Assembly: GCA_964571135.1 (NCBI GenBank)
Contig: CAZMZW010000002.1
Location: forward strand, 124,001 to 188,000
DNA: 64,000 nt
Direction: 5' to 3'
Source: CAZMZW01 sp964571135
Lineage (GTDB): Bacteria; Chloroflexota; Anaerolineae; Anaerolineales; Anaerolineaceae
Every line of letters starts with the position of its first letter. Positions within the stretch are counted from its first letter, which is position 1. Below, piece after piece: positions 16,645 through 25,326 of this stretch. The notes under the pieces are model-generated. The model saw only the letters and a program-made list of their open reading frames with translations. It was not told the origin of the DNA and did not search any database. The translations under genes were made by a program, and so were the position numbers.

Positions 16645-19065
16645 TTATTGTGGACGTGTATAAATCAATTTGTAGATATTCAGAAATTCAACTATATGTT
16701 TCAGATACGTCTGCGTCTCTTCAAATCGAATAATTTCCAAGAGCAAATCCGGGTCATTCTGCGAAAGTTCTTTCCAATTTTTTACGTTGGTTGGTCCAGC
16801 ATTGTAAGCTGCCAACCCGGCAAAAAGATCGTTGTTCTGGTAGCGTTGCATGCGGTTTAGGTAATTAGCGGCAAACCTTGTCGCAACTACCGGACGATTT
16901 AGGTCATCAACGCTATAACCGGGCGGCCAGCCAAGCAAATCACTGGTTTCTTTACCAGTGGGTGGCATGAATTGGGCTAATCCACGTGCGCCTGCAGAAG
17001 AGATAATAGTAGTATCAAATAAACTTTCCTGACGTAATAATGAAAAAAGCACCAAAGGATTAATCCCTTCTTCGTTGACAGCGCTTACTACTTGCGCACG
17101 GAAATATGCCCCAAATCGGATATGAGTAAAATAAATGGGCGCAGTCAGGGTGCTCAGGTCATTCATCCCAGCCAGATCCAAAATATTGCGTGCCGCGTTG
17201 ATCGCTAATCGATACAGACCAATGGAGTAAAAATAGTTCATTAAACGATAGGTATTCGTTGGATTGGTTTCATTTTCTTTTTGGACGGATTCAAACATTG
17301 GGATAGCTTGATCGAAAAGGTCCAGACGCCACAATTCCTGTGCTTTTTGAATGTTAATATTATTAGAAATTTCACCCAGCCCAGAAAGGTTTATGTTATC
17401 CTCAATTCTAAAGTTTGTCCGTAACCAGCTCTCGGCTTCGGGCTTTTCATAATTTAAATCGTAACCCAAATCATAGACCGAACTGACTGCCAAAGGCTGT
17501 TGATTGTTGATCAGTTCACCGGCACGAATTGCATAATAATTCGTGGGGTCCATTTTTTCTGCTTGAAGCCAGAAATCTGCAGCTTTTTGAGGGTCATTCT
17601 TCGCCTGATAGGATTTCCCAATCCATAGAAAAGCCGCGGCTTTATCTTCTGATAGGGAAGCCAGGATGGAATTACGCTGGAAAATCGATATAGCTTCATC
17701 ATATTTTCCCGCCCGGTAATAAGCAATTCCTGCCAAAAATAATCCGCGGTAACTTTGTTCGTAAGCAGGGTAATCATCCATCAACCTTCGCCAAAGAGTG
17801 GCAGCTCCTTCCAGGTCGTTTTTCCTTTCCAGTATCCGGCTAGCCTCGAAGAGATGCCCAGGTGCTTCGGCTGATTTGGATGATTGATTAACAAAGGATA
17901 ATAATGTATTTGAAGCATTGGTGTATTCTTCCAGTTGTTTCCATTGCACATAAGCCTTTTCATCCCAGGCTGCTGCCCAGAAACGGCTGCCAGGATAATT
18001 CTGGATCAACTGGTCATAGGCTTGAATGGCTAAGCCGGCCTGGTCGAGGAAGTAATGGCTCAGACCCTTGTAATAATAAACTGTGCCGTCTTCTTCAATG
18101 GGTTTATTTGAAATATATCGCTCAAAAGATTGAATCGCATCTGAATAATCACCGCCATAATAATCCACAATTCCGCGTAGTTTATCATCCACGGGAATTC
18201 CATGACTGAGCAGAATATTTAGGGAAGTGTAGGAATCGTATGGACGTGGGAATTGAATAACAGCATCCATTAAATGGGTATACGCCTCATCATTCATGTT
18301 TAGTTTTAGCAATGCCTGCCCCATAAGTAAATCTGCACTTGATTTGGAATAGGAATCATCTGAAGAATCATAAACAGATTGAAAAATTTGAATCGCGGTT
18401 GTATAGTCCTGCAAACCTGCATAAGCCTTGCCAATTTTTAAATTAAGGCTTTCCTTTTTACTGACAGGCAGATCGTTTTTTAATGCCGCTTGATAAAAAT
18501 TAATCGTTCGATTGTAATCCCCGATCGCTAAAGCGTTTTCAGCTTGCAGCTCACGTACGTAAGTTTCCAGAATTCCCGGGCGGCGCTGCAAGTATTGTTC
18601 AAAGGAGTCGATGGCCTGGGAAAATTCTTCCAGCGCGGAATAACATTGTCCCAGGTAAAAATATGCTGCCGCGACAGCGCTTGTGGATGAGAATTGACCG
18701 AGAATGCGATTAAAAGAATCCATTGCAGATGTACAGTTATGGGTTCTGCTGTTGGTGCGTCCAATTCCCAGAAGTGCCAGGGCTTTAATTTCAGGATCAT
18801 CGGATTGATTAAATGCCTTTTGAAATTCATCTAATGCGTTTGAGAATTCTCCACTAAAAAGAGTTTTTTCCGCTTTATCAAGAGGGAGCGGAACCAGCGA
18901 TTCTGGTGATTGAGTTAAGACAGTTTCCAATTCTTGATTGACCAAAGTGGGAGAAATGATTTCGCCCTGAGATTCATTACTGGGATTGAGCATTTGGCTC
19001 AAGCCGTTGCACGATGAAATCAACAAGGAAAAAATCAGTATTGAGGTAAGGAAGGATATTTTCAT
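16645..19065 (-). CDS. TPR-repeat lipoprotein with lytic transglycosylase (SLT) domain
   Basis: Envelope lipoprotein predicted to cut peptidoglycan glycan strands. A signal peptide ends in the lipobox LISSC (about residue 18). Then come about 600 residues of tetratricopeptide-type helical repeats (ALDEFQKAFNQ, FYLGQCYSALEEFSQAIDSF, and similar). The C-terminal SLT domain has the catalytic glutamate in SLLRQESLFD, then ARGLAQFMPPTGKE and GLAAYNAGPTNVKNW. The architecture is like Slt70. The open frame extends to 19365, but the upstream part lacks signal-peptide character, so ATG 19065 was chosen, giving 806 residues. Confidence 0.9.
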   Translation of the reverse strand: MKISFLTSILIFSLLISSCNGLSQMLNPSNESQGEIISPTLVNQELETVLTQSPESLVPLPLDKAEKTLFSGEFSNALDEFQKAFNQSDDPEIKALALLGIGRTNSRTHNCTSAMDSFNRILGQFSSTSAVAAAYFYLGQCYSALEEFSQAIDSFEQYLQRRPGILETYVRELQAENALAIGDYNRTINFYQAALKNDLPVSKKESLNLKIGKAYAGLQDYTTAIQIFQSVYDSSDDSYSKSSADLLMGQALLKLNMNDEAYTHLMDAVIQFPRPYDSYTSLNILLSHGIPVDDKLRGIVDYYGGDYSDAIQSFERYISNKPIEEDGTVYYYKGLSHYFLDQAGLAIQAYDQLIQNYPGSRFWAAAWDEKAYVQWKQLEEYTNASNTLLSFVNQSSKSAEAPGHLFEASRILERKNDLEGAATLWRRLMDDYPAYEQSYRGLFLAGIAYYRAGKYDEAISIFQRNSILASLSEDKAAAFLWIGKSYQAKNDPQKAADFWLQAEKMDPTNYYAIRAGELINNQQPLAVSSVYDLGYDLNYEKPEAESWLRTNFRIEDNINLSGLGEISNNINIQKAQELWRLDLFDQAIPMFESVQKENETNPTNTYRLMNYFYSIGLYRLAINAARNILDLAGMNDLSTLTAPIYFTHIRFGAYFRAQVVSAVNEEGINPLVLFSLLRQESLFDTTIISSAGARGLAQFMPPTGKETSDLLGWPPGYSVDDLNRPVVATRFAANYLNRMQRYQNNDLFAGLAAYNAGPTNVKNWKELSQNDPDLLLEIIRFEETQTYLKHIVEFLNIYKLIYTRPQ

Positions 19066-19189
19066 ACGTGTTTTATATCCTGTGTTAATAATTGTGTCAA
19101 ATAACAGGTGAGAACCATTAATGGTTAAAGTATAAGAATTCTTACAATGATGGTAATATTCATTGGAAAATAAAAAACTTGAGGTTAAT

Positions 19190-19486
19190 GTGGCAAAAAA
19201 AGCAGAAGTAAAAAAGAAGAAGATTGTAGAAGAAATGCAAGTTGAAAAGCCTTCGGTTGTTTTCCTGGATGAAAGCGCAAATAAGAGTATGAGTTTAATC
19301 ACCCTCGGTGTTGTGGCTGTCGTTTTAGGATTGCTCTCAACCACATCGCTTATGGCGAAAACCATTTTTTATGAAACAGCCGACTTTATTATCGGAATGG
19401 GATTGGTTGGAATTGTGGTGGGTATCATTTTGAATAACCGTAAAAGAATCTCTGAATTATTTAATTCAAATAAGAAAGATAAATAG
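19190..19486 (+). CDS. Small two-TM membrane protein of unknown function
   Basis: Not recognised. The 98-residue protein has a very Lys-rich cytoplasmic start (AKKAEVKKKKIVEE), two hydrophobic segments (about 38-58 and 66-85), and a basic tail ending NSNKKDK. GTG at 19190 was chosen because GAGG lies 5 nt before it. A TTG at 19163 in the same frame is less likely. It is divergent from the transglycosylase gene and ends 18 bp before the mtnA promoter. Confidence 0.6.
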   Translation: MAKKAEVKKKKIVEEMQVEKPSVVFLDESANKSMSLITLGVVAVVLGLLSTTSLMAKTIFYETADFIIGMGLVGIVVGIILNNRKRISELFNSNKKDK

Positions 19487-19503
19487 AACCTGGATAGAGT
19501 CTT

Positions 19504-19532
19504 TTGACAGTTCACAAATTGAATGCTAAACT
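19504..19532 (+). promoter_or_regulatory. Sigma70 promoter of the mtnA operon
   Basis: Consensus TTGACA (19504-19509), 17 bp spacer, then TAAACT (19527-19532). Transcription would start near 19539, about 50 nt before mtnA and just upstream of the terminator-like hairpin. Confidence 0.65.
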
Positions 19533-19551
19533 TATTACTTATAGTCATTCT

Positions 19552-19579
19552 AGCGCTCTCGCCTGAGGGCGTTTTTTTT
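19552..19579 (+). terminator. Terminator-like hairpin in the mtnA leader
   Basis: A stem of 8-9 pairs (two or three are G-T) formed by GCGCTCTC and GAGGGCGT with the tetraloop GCCT is followed by eight T residues, then 10 nt to the mtnA ATG. It could end the upstream small gene, but it also lies inside the transcript from the TTGACA promoter, so it may act as an attenuator. Confidence 0.75.
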
Positions 19580-19589
19580 GGTGAGGAAG

Positions 19590-20642
19590 ATGCGTACCCT
19601 GGAATGGGATAGTAAACAAAAAGAATTAAAGACAATTGATCAACGCCGGCTGCCTGCGAGTCTGGAATTTATCCTGTTAAAAGATGAGCATCAGGTGGCG
19701 GAAGCGATTCGCAATATGACCTTGCGTGGAGCCCCCATCATTGGTGTCTCGGCAGCATTTGGTTTGGTGTTGGCTGCGTTTAATTCTTCTACCAAAGATT
19801 TGGAATCATTAAAAACAATCGTTCGCAATTCAGCGATCGAACTTGGGCAAACCCGTCCAACAGCGATTAATTTAGCCTGGGCGCTCAACCGTATGCTCGC
19901 GAGCATGGATGATGCCATCGGTTCTGCGGATGATTTGCGTCAGCAGCTGGAATCAGAGGCCATAAAAATGGCAGAAGAAGATGTGAAAATCAACGAAACC
20001 ATATCAAAAAATGGGGCAGAATTGATCAAAGATGGCGATACCATCATTCATCATTGCAATACTGGCGCTCTGGCTATGGTGGATTGGGGGACAGCTCTAG
20101 GTGTGATCCGAACTGCGCATGCACAGGGTAAACATTTGCATGTTCTGGTTGATGAAACCCGTCCGCGTTTGCAGGGTTCACGGTTAACTGCCTGGGAATT
20201 ACAGCAATACGGAATTCCGTTTGAAATCATTTGTGATAATGCAGCTGGCTTCTTTTTAGAAAAAGGAATGGTACAAAAAGTACTTTTTGGCGCAGATCGT
20301 GTCGTACAAAATGGGGATGTGGCTAACAAAATTGGCTCTTACATGCTTGCATTGGCAGCCAATGCCAATCATGTGCCTGTGTACAGTGTCTTTCCGACTT
20401 CAACAGTCGATTTGACTATTAAAACAGGCAGTCAGATTCCAATTGAAATGCGTTCTCAGGATGAAGTGCTGGATATTCAACTCCACGGTGAGCAAGTTGT
20501 ACCTAACGGCTCAACTGCCCGTAACCCGGCTTTTGATATCACCCCTCATGAATTGATATCAGGTTATGTTACAGAGGTGGGAGTTTTTACCCATCCATTT
20601 GAAATTAATATTCTCAAAGCGATTCAGAAAAACAGGAGTTAA
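19590..20642 (+). CDS. mtnA: Methylthioribose-1-phosphate isomerase
   Basis: Isomerises methylthioribose-1-phosphate to methylthioribulose-1-phosphate in methionine salvage, the step after MtnP. The 350-residue protein has the family start MRTLEWDS, the substrate loop MTLRGAPIIGVSAAFG, the catalytic segment HHCNTGALA (Cys), DETRPRLQGSRLTAWEL and the catalytic Asp region FGADRVVQNGDVANKIGSY. It could be confused with eIF2B-like paralogues, but the NTGALA and GADR motifs fit MtnA. ATG 19590 was chosen by family start; TTG 19578 and GTG 19581 lie just upstream. It opens an operon with a PfkB kinase (3 bp gap) and ahcY. Confidence 0.93.
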   Translation: MRTLEWDSKQKELKTIDQRRLPASLEFILLKDEHQVAEAIRNMTLRGAPIIGVSAAFGLVLAAFNSSTKDLESLKTIVRNSAIELGQTRPTAINLAWALNRMLASMDDAIGSADDLRQQLESEAIKMAEEDVKINETISKNGAELIKDGDTIIHHCNTGALAMVDWGTALGVIRTAHAQGKHLHVLVDETRPRLQGSRLTAWELQQYGIPFEIICDNAAGFFLEKGMVQKVLFGADRVVQNGDVANKIGSYMLALAANANHVPVYSVFPTSTVDLTIKTGSQIPIEMRSQDEVLDIQLHGEQVVPNGSTARNPAFDITPHELISGYVTEVGVFTHPFEINILKAIQKNRS

Positions 20643-20645
20643 TGC

Positions 20646-21608
20646 ATGACGATAGTATGTACAGGCTCCATTGCTTTTGATTATTTGATGTCTTTCCCCG
20701 GTTATTTTAAGGACCATATCCTTCCAGATAAACTGGATTCCATCAGCCTTTCTTTTCTGGTGGATACCATGGTCAAGCAGCGTGGGGGAACAGCTCCAAA
20801 TATTGCCTACACATTAGCTCTATTGGGGGAACACCCAATCTTGATGGGAACCGTGGGTGTGGATTTTGATGAGTATCGGACTGCATTGGAAGAGAATGGT
20901 GTGGATACTTCTTATGTAAAGGTTATCGCTGGAAAGTATACTGCTTCCTTCTTTGCCAATACTGACTTGAGCAATTCCCAGATTGCCAGTTTTTATACCG
21001 GTGCGATGGCCGATGCCCGGGATCTATCCATAAATGATTTACCTAAAAAGGAAGTTGAATTGGTAGTTGTTTCTCCTAATGATCCAACTGCTATGAGTAA
21101 ATATCCTCGGGAATGCCGCGAGCTGGATATCCCGTATCTTTATGATCCTGGCCAACAGGTGGTTCGGATGGACCCGGCTGATATCCGTGCAGGTATTCAA
21201 GGAGCACAAAGCCTGTTTGTTAATGAATATGAATTTGAGCTGGTTCAAAAGCATACTGGTTTAAAGGCTGATGAGATCGTCCAGAGCGTGAGTTATGCAG
21301 TAGTCACGTGCGGAGAATGCGGCTCAGATGTATATGTCAAAGACCAGCATTACCATATTGATGTGATAAAGCCCGATCATATTGCTGACCCAACAGGCGT
21401 AGGAGATGCATTCCGTGGTGGATTCCTGCGCGGTCGCAAGCTGGGTTTTGATTGGGAAACCTGTGCCAGAATGGGAACTTTGGCAGCCACCTATTGCCTG
21501 GAAAATCGTGGCACCCAAAATCATCACTTTACTTTAGAAGATTTCATTCAGCGTTATCGGCAGTTTTATGGGGATGCCAATGCGTTGAGCGAATTACTAA
21601 ACAAATAA
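20646..21608 (+). CDS. PfkB-family kinase, probable adenosine kinase
   Basis: Ribokinase-fold sugar/nucleoside kinase. The N-terminal GGTAPNIAYTLALLG and the C-terminal signature DPTGVGDAFRGGFLRG (anion hole GAGD-type with the catalytic Asp) are intact; the protein has 320 residues. The direct context, between mtnA and ahcY, argues for adenosine as substrate. Adenosine released by AhcY would be phosphorylated to AMP, pulling the SAH hydrolysis reaction forward. The start ATG follows AGGAGT and lies 3 bp after the mtnA stop. The substrate is inferred from the neighbourhood, not read from residues. Confidence 0.8.
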   Translation: MTIVCTGSIAFDYLMSFPGYFKDHILPDKLDSISLSFLVDTMVKQRGGTAPNIAYTLALLGEHPILMGTVGVDFDEYRTALEENGVDTSYVKVIAGKYTASFFANTDLSNSQIASFYTGAMADARDLSINDLPKKEVELVVVSPNDPTAMSKYPRECRELDIPYLYDPGQQVVRMDPADIRAGIQGAQSLFVNEYEFELVQKHTGLKADEIVQSVSYAVVTCGECGSDVYVKDQHYHIDVIKPDHIADPTGVGDAFRGGFLRGRKLGFDWETCARMGTLAATYCLENRGTQNHHFTLEDFIQRYRQFYGDANALSELLNK

Positions 21609-21624
21609 ATCATGGAGAAAAATA

Positions 21625-22884
21625 ATGTCTAATTATGATGTTCGTGATCTTGATCTGGCGGAAGGTGGCCGTTTACGAATCGAATGGGCTGAGCGAGAAA
21701 TGCCTGTTTTGCGCAGCATCCGTGAACGTTTCAAGAAAGAAAAACCCTTGCAGGGAATTCGTGCGTCTGCTTGCCTGCATGTGACTTCCGAAACAGCTAA
21801 CCTTATGCATACTCTGCAAACTGGTGGAGCGGATGTAGTTTTAACTGCATCCAACCCGCTATCAACACAGGATGATGTTGCTGCCGCGCTTGTTTCAGTT
21901 TATGAAATACCCACTTTTGCCATTAAGGGTGAAAGCAATGAGATTTATTACAAACACATCAATGCTGCCCTGGATCATAAACCTCATATGACCATGGATG
22001 ATGGGGCTGACCTGGTAAGCGTTTTGCATAAAGATCGGCGTGACCTTCTGGAAAATGTGCAAGGCGGTACTGAAGAAACCACTACTGGAGTGATCCGTTT
22101 GAGAGCAATGGCCATTGATGGGGCTTTGAATTATCCCATTATTGCAGTAAATGATGCTCTAACCAAACATTTCTTTGATAATCGTTATGGCACCGGTCAA
22201 TCCACAATTGATGGAATTGTTCGGGCAACGAATATCTTGCTGGCTGGGAAAGTCTTTGTTGTTTCTGGGTATGGTTGGTGCGGACGAGGATTGGCGAGCC
22301 GGGCACGCGGTATGGGTGCTATTGTGGTGGTTACCGAAATTGACCCGCTCAAGGCGCTGGAAGCAGTAATGGATGGCTTTCTGGTAAAGCCGATGGAAGA
22401 AGCGGCAAAAATAGGTGATATATTTGTCACTCTCACTGGTGATATTAATGTGGTTGATAAACACCATTTTGAAATAATGAAAGACGGGGCGATCGTGGCC
22501 AATTCCGGACATTTCAACGTGGAGATCAATATCCCGGCTTTGCAGGAAATGTCCAAATCAAAGCGCCTGGTACGCCCGTTTGTCGAAGAATACCTTATAA
22601 AAGACGGACGAAAGGTATTTGTGCTCGGTGAGGGACGCCTGATCAATCTGGCAGCCGCTGAGGGCCATCCTGCTAGCGTTATGGATATGTCTTTTGCCAA
22701 CCAGGCTCTCAGTCTGGAATACATGGTCAAGAACGCTTCTAAGCTGGAAAAGAAAGTATATTCTGTGCCGACTGAAATTGACCAGGAAATTGCGCGTCTT
22801 AAACTTGCAGCAATGGGTGTTGACATTGACAAATTAACCCCTCAGCAGGTTTCTTATCTTGCTTCATGGGAACATGGGACATAA
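21625..22884 (+). CDS. ahcY: Adenosylhomocysteinase
   Basis: Splits S-adenosylhomocysteine, the product of methyltransferases, into adenosine and homocysteine, using bound NAD. Visible signatures are SACLHVTSETANLMHTL, MDDGADLVSVLH, the NAD-binding loop VVSGYGWCGRGLASRARGMG and the late ATGAEGHP-like stretch NLAAAEGHPASVMDMSFANQ. The protein has 419 residues and ends in ASWEHGT instead of the longer Lys-Tyr tail of the eukaryote and proteobacterial type, as in the shorter archaeal/thermophile form. It is third in the mtnA operon, 16 bp after the kinase. Confidence 0.96.
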   Translation: MSNYDVRDLDLAEGGRLRIEWAEREMPVLRSIRERFKKEKPLQGIRASACLHVTSETANLMHTLQTGGADVVLTASNPLSTQDDVAAALVSVYEIPTFAIKGESNEIYYKHINAALDHKPHMTMDDGADLVSVLHKDRRDLLENVQGGTEETTTGVIRLRAMAIDGALNYPIIAVNDALTKHFFDNRYGTGQSTIDGIVRATNILLAGKVFVVSGYGWCGRGLASRARGMGAIVVVTEIDPLKALEAVMDGFLVKPMEEAAKIGDIFVTLTGDINVVDKHHFEIMKDGAIVANSGHFNVEINIPALQEMSKSKRLVRPFVEEYLIKDGRKVFVLGEGRLINLAAAEGHPASVMDMSFANQALSLEYMVKNASKLEKKVYSVPTEIDQEIARLKLAAMGVDIDKLTPQQVSYLASWEHGT

Positions 22885-22923
22885 TTAATTCGAATTAATC
22901 AGGCATTTCAAAATTATTATTCT

Positions 22924-22956
22924 AAAATAGCAGCAGTAAAAAAGCCGCTATTTTTA
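22924..22956 (+). terminator. Terminator of the mtnA-ahcY operon
   Basis: AAAATAGC/GCTATTTT stem followed by T-rich sequence, 40 bp after the ahcY stop. Confidence 0.7.
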
Positions 22957-23006
22957 TTTGATATAATAATTACTTGATAAATTAGATATATAAAGTCATA
23001 AATAAA

Positions 23007-24038
23007 ATGGTAACTATTTTTACAGCTTTTATCACAGGTCTGACGGCTGGCGGATTGAGCTGCCTGGCTGCTCAAGGGGGGTTGCTTGCCAGTTCATTGG
23101 CATCCCAGGTTGAGCAAAATATCAAGCAGGGGCATAAAGGTAAAGCCAATCTCACTTATCCTTTGCTTTTGTTTCTGCTCGCCAAGTTGGTCATACATAC
23201 GATCCTGGGATTTTTACTGGGCTGGCTTGGAACGATTTTGCAGCTCACACCTTTAAGCCGTGCTATTTTTCAATTTGCCATCGGGATTTTCATGATCGGT
23301 AACGCACTGCGCATGCTTAATGCCCATCCAATATTCCGCTATTTTGTTTTTGAACCCCCTGCTTTTATTCGGCGTTATATAAGAAGGCGTTCCAAAAATA
23401 GTGATCAATGGGTTACCCCATTAATTTTGGGAACAATGACCATTTTCATTCCCTGCGGAATCACTCAATCCATGATGACTCTGGCTGTCGCGGCAGGCAA
23501 TCCATTTTCCGGAGCAGCGCTCATGTTCGCCTACATACTAGGGACAAGCCCGGTATTTTTCCTTGTGGCATATTTCGCAACTCAGCTGGGTTCCAGGTTG
23601 GAAAAAGGTTTTTCTACTTTCGTTGCAATTCTCTTAATTGGCCTGGGATTGTTTTCAATTTATACGGGAACTAATTTGATTTCCCTGCCTGCACTTTCTG
23701 GTTCAGCTCCTAATTCACCTACTGCTGCACTTTCTAATAATCCTTTTGCCAAATCTAATCCAGTCCAGAATGGATCTAACTTGACGATCAATGTTGAGAA
23801 TAATGGCTATCGCCCCAATCATCTCTTGGCAACAGCCAATCAAATCATCACATTAAACCTGGTAACCCTGAATACGGTATCTTGCTCTCGGGCTTTTGTG
23901 ATCCCGGCATTGAATCAACAAATTCTATTACCTGCTACGGGCACTAAAGTTGTGCAAATCCCGCCTCAGAATCCAGGGACGGTGATGCGGTTCTCGTGTT
24001 CCATGGGTATGTATACAGGCGATATCACATTTAAATAA
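23007..24038 (+). CDS. SafE/DsbD-type membrane protein with C-terminal cupredoxin-like domain
   Basis: Predicted metal (copper) handling membrane protein. Residues 1-220 form six hydrophobic helices with the features of the sulfite-exporter-like/DsbD_2 group: GLTAGGLSCLAAQGGLLASS near the start and FIPCGITQSMMTLAVAAGNP in the middle. A Ser-Pro-Asn linker (about 225-255) leads to an extracytoplasmic beta domain of about 90 residues with the ligands of a cupredoxin-like site (NTVSCSR, MRFSCSMGMYTGDI). The next gene is an HMA metal-binding protein 22 bp away, which supports a role in copper. A TATAAT box lies 40 bp upstream. Transport direction is unknown. Confidence 0.75.
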   Translation: MVTIFTAFITGLTAGGLSCLAAQGGLLASSLASQVEQNIKQGHKGKANLTYPLLLFLLAKLVIHTILGFLLGWLGTILQLTPLSRAIFQFAIGIFMIGNALRMLNAHPIFRYFVFEPPAFIRRYIRRRSKNSDQWVTPLILGTMTIFIPCGITQSMMTLAVAAGNPFSGAALMFAYILGTSPVFFLVAYFATQLGSRLEKGFSTFVAILLIGLGLFSIYTGTNLISLPALSGSAPNSPTAALSNNPFAKSNPVQNGSNLTINVENNGYRPNHLLATANQIITLNLVTLNTVSCSRAFVIPALNQQILLPATGTKVVQIPPQNPGTVMRFSCSMGMYTGDITFK

Positions 24039-24060
24039 TTGTGGATTTAGGAATGCAATA

Positions 24061-24273
24061 ATGAAATTTATTTTTTATGTAAAGAATATGCACTGCAGCA
24101 ACTGTTCCATGATACTGGAAAGCCTTGAAGATGAGCTTACTGGAATTATCCGTATATCCGCCAGTTATCACAAACAGCAATTGGAGGTGGAATTTGATGA
24201 GCGGCTCTTAAGCATGGATGCTATTATTCAGGCAGGTAAACAAAAAGGATATGATCTTGAGTTGAAGAATTAA
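24061..24273 (+). CDS. Heavy-metal-associated (HMA/CopZ-like) protein
   Basis: A 70-residue ferredoxin-like metal chaperone. The metal-binding loop is MHCSNCSM (CxxC at about residues 11-16), followed by the usual helix and a beta strand (ISASYHKQQLEVEFDE). It would carry Cu(I) in the cytoplasm and hand it to a membrane partner, most simply the SafE-cupredoxin protein encoded just upstream in the same operon. The domain stands alone, not fused to a P-type ATPase, and no copper ATPase is in the window. Confidence 0.85.
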   Translation: MKFIFYVKNMHCSNCSMILESLEDELTGIIRISASYHKQQLEVEFDERLLSMDAIIQAGKQKGYDLELKN

Positions 24274-24324
24274 AGTCAGTTTTCTTTGACTTAATAAAGA
24301 ATTATTAATGGGGATAGAAAAGCG

Positions 24325-25188
24325 TTATCTGAAGATAACCACCATATTGCCCAACGCAGCCCAACGCGATAAAAATTCATTAATATTCATTCGATACGTC
24401 CATTGACTATCCACAATAGTCACTGACCAGCTATCGAATCCACTAATAATCCAGGTATGTTCATATCGGGCAACGATTGAAGTATTTCCGTTTGACGCGG
24501 CTGTATATGAGCGCGTTTCAATATTATATGGGTAATTCACTACCCAGGAGATCACCGGCCGACCGGCAAGAATTTCCGACTTTAGTTCTTCCCAGGAGAA
24601 TCCCTTAAAGGATTGGGCGCTTACTCCATATTCACGTAAGACCTCCGCGATTGGTCTGGCATGCACCCCATATGGTTTTGGTGGAAATTGTCCCAGGTAA
24701 CCATTTATATTTCCTACAAACCCAGTTTCTGGGTCGTCTGACTTTGGCAAGTGGTTAATGAAATCCTGCTCTCCAATATTTACCCCAAAAAAGGCTGCCC
24801 AATCCACTGCTGAGCGAGCTTCGCAATCCAATGAATAAGACTGTGGATTTCCGTTCATTCCGCTGATCTGTGCTCCAGTCGGTGCTGGTGTTGAAGTTGG
24901 CAATGGTGTTGGAGTAGGGAGAGGCGTGGGTGTAGGAGTAGGAGTGGGTGTGGGAGTGGCAGTGGGTAGGGGCTGGAAAGGAGTAGTGGTAATAGCCTGC
25001 CCGGGATTTGTAAAAATGATGGATTGTTCTTGCGTGGAAATTGAATCAGAAAATAGATAGGGGGGGTTGAAGTAAAAGAAAACGACAAAACAACTGGCAA
25101 TCAGGCATAACATTAATACCATTACGATTGCAACCCAAATAAACCACTTGTCAGTAGTGGTGTTCTGATTTTTGGCTGTTTTTTTCAT
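24325..25188 (-). CDS. Membrane-anchored C39-like cysteine peptidase with Pro-Thr stalk
   Basis: About 287 residues. A basic N-terminus and one membrane segment (about 13-35) are followed by an exported Pro-Thr repeat stalk and a peptidase C39-like domain. The candidate catalytic residues are Cys in SLDCEARSAVDWAAFFG, His in RYEHTWIISGFD and Asp in TIVDSQWT, in the family order. It would cleave peptides outside the cell; the substrate is unknown. ATG 25188 was chosen because the upstream extension of the frame overlaps the divergent promoter and is not signal-like. It is divergently transcribed from the ubiquitin-like operon, but nothing in the sequence shows a functional link. Confidence 0.7.
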   Translation of the reverse strand: MKKTAKNQNTTTDKWFIWVAIVMVLMLCLIASCFVVFFYFNPPYLFSDSISTQEQSIIFTNPGQAITTTPFQPLPTATPTPTPTPTPTPLPTPTPLPTSTPAPTGAQISGMNGNPQSYSLDCEARSAVDWAAFFGVNIGEQDFINHLPKSDDPETGFVGNINGYLGQFPPKPYGVHARPIAEVLREYGVSAQSFKGFSWEELKSEILAGRPVISWVVNYPYNIETRSYTAASNGNTSIVARYEHTWIISGFDSWSVTIVDSQWTYRMNINEFLSRWAALGNMVVIFR

Positions 25189-25256
25189 ACGCACTTTATT
25201 TAGTGCAAGAACTTTGCCAATCTGTGATTTGGTTGAAACCAATCCAATTCTCACTA

Positions 25257-25285
25257 TTGACAAAGCGAAAAATAGACTCTATAAT
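25257..25285 (+). promoter_or_regulatory. Consensus sigma70 promoter of the ubiquitin-like operon
   Basis: Perfect TTGACA (25257-25262) and perfect TATAAT (25280-25285) with the ideal 17 bp spacer, the best promoter in the window. The expected start point, near 25292, falls at the edge of the operator. The gene begins at 25327 after an AGAG-type ribosome site. Confidence 0.9.
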
Positions 25286-25286
25286 G

Positions 25287-25313
25287 TGGTATAGTGGTAT
25301 AACCATAATACCA
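25287..25313 (+). promoter_or_regulatory. GntR/FadR-type operator
   Basis: TGGTATAACCA at 25295-25305 fits the FadR-subfamily consensus TNGTNNNACNA exactly. It is embedded in a larger pattern: TGGTAT occurs at 25287 and 25295, and ATACCA at 25308-25313. The site lies just after the -10 box, at the predicted transcription start, the position expected for repression. The first gene of the operon encodes a GntR domain, so autoregulation is likely. Confidence 0.75.
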
Positions 25314-25326
25314 AAAAGAGAGTAAA

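Noticed and set aside
19066..19365. Upstream 100-residue extension of the transglycosylase frame
   Set aside because: The extension overlaps the divergent small gene and would bury a perfect lipoprotein signal peptide.
19504..19590. SAM or SAH riboswitch upstream of mtnA
   Set aside because: The leader is only about 50 nt and shows none of the known conserved cores; only a hairpin and U-tract are visible.
24870..24970. Short tandem repeat in the C39-like gene (and a similar one near 8420-8460) as a mobile or variable DNA element
   Set aside because: Both encode Pro-Thr protein linkers in frame, a common feature of exported proteins.
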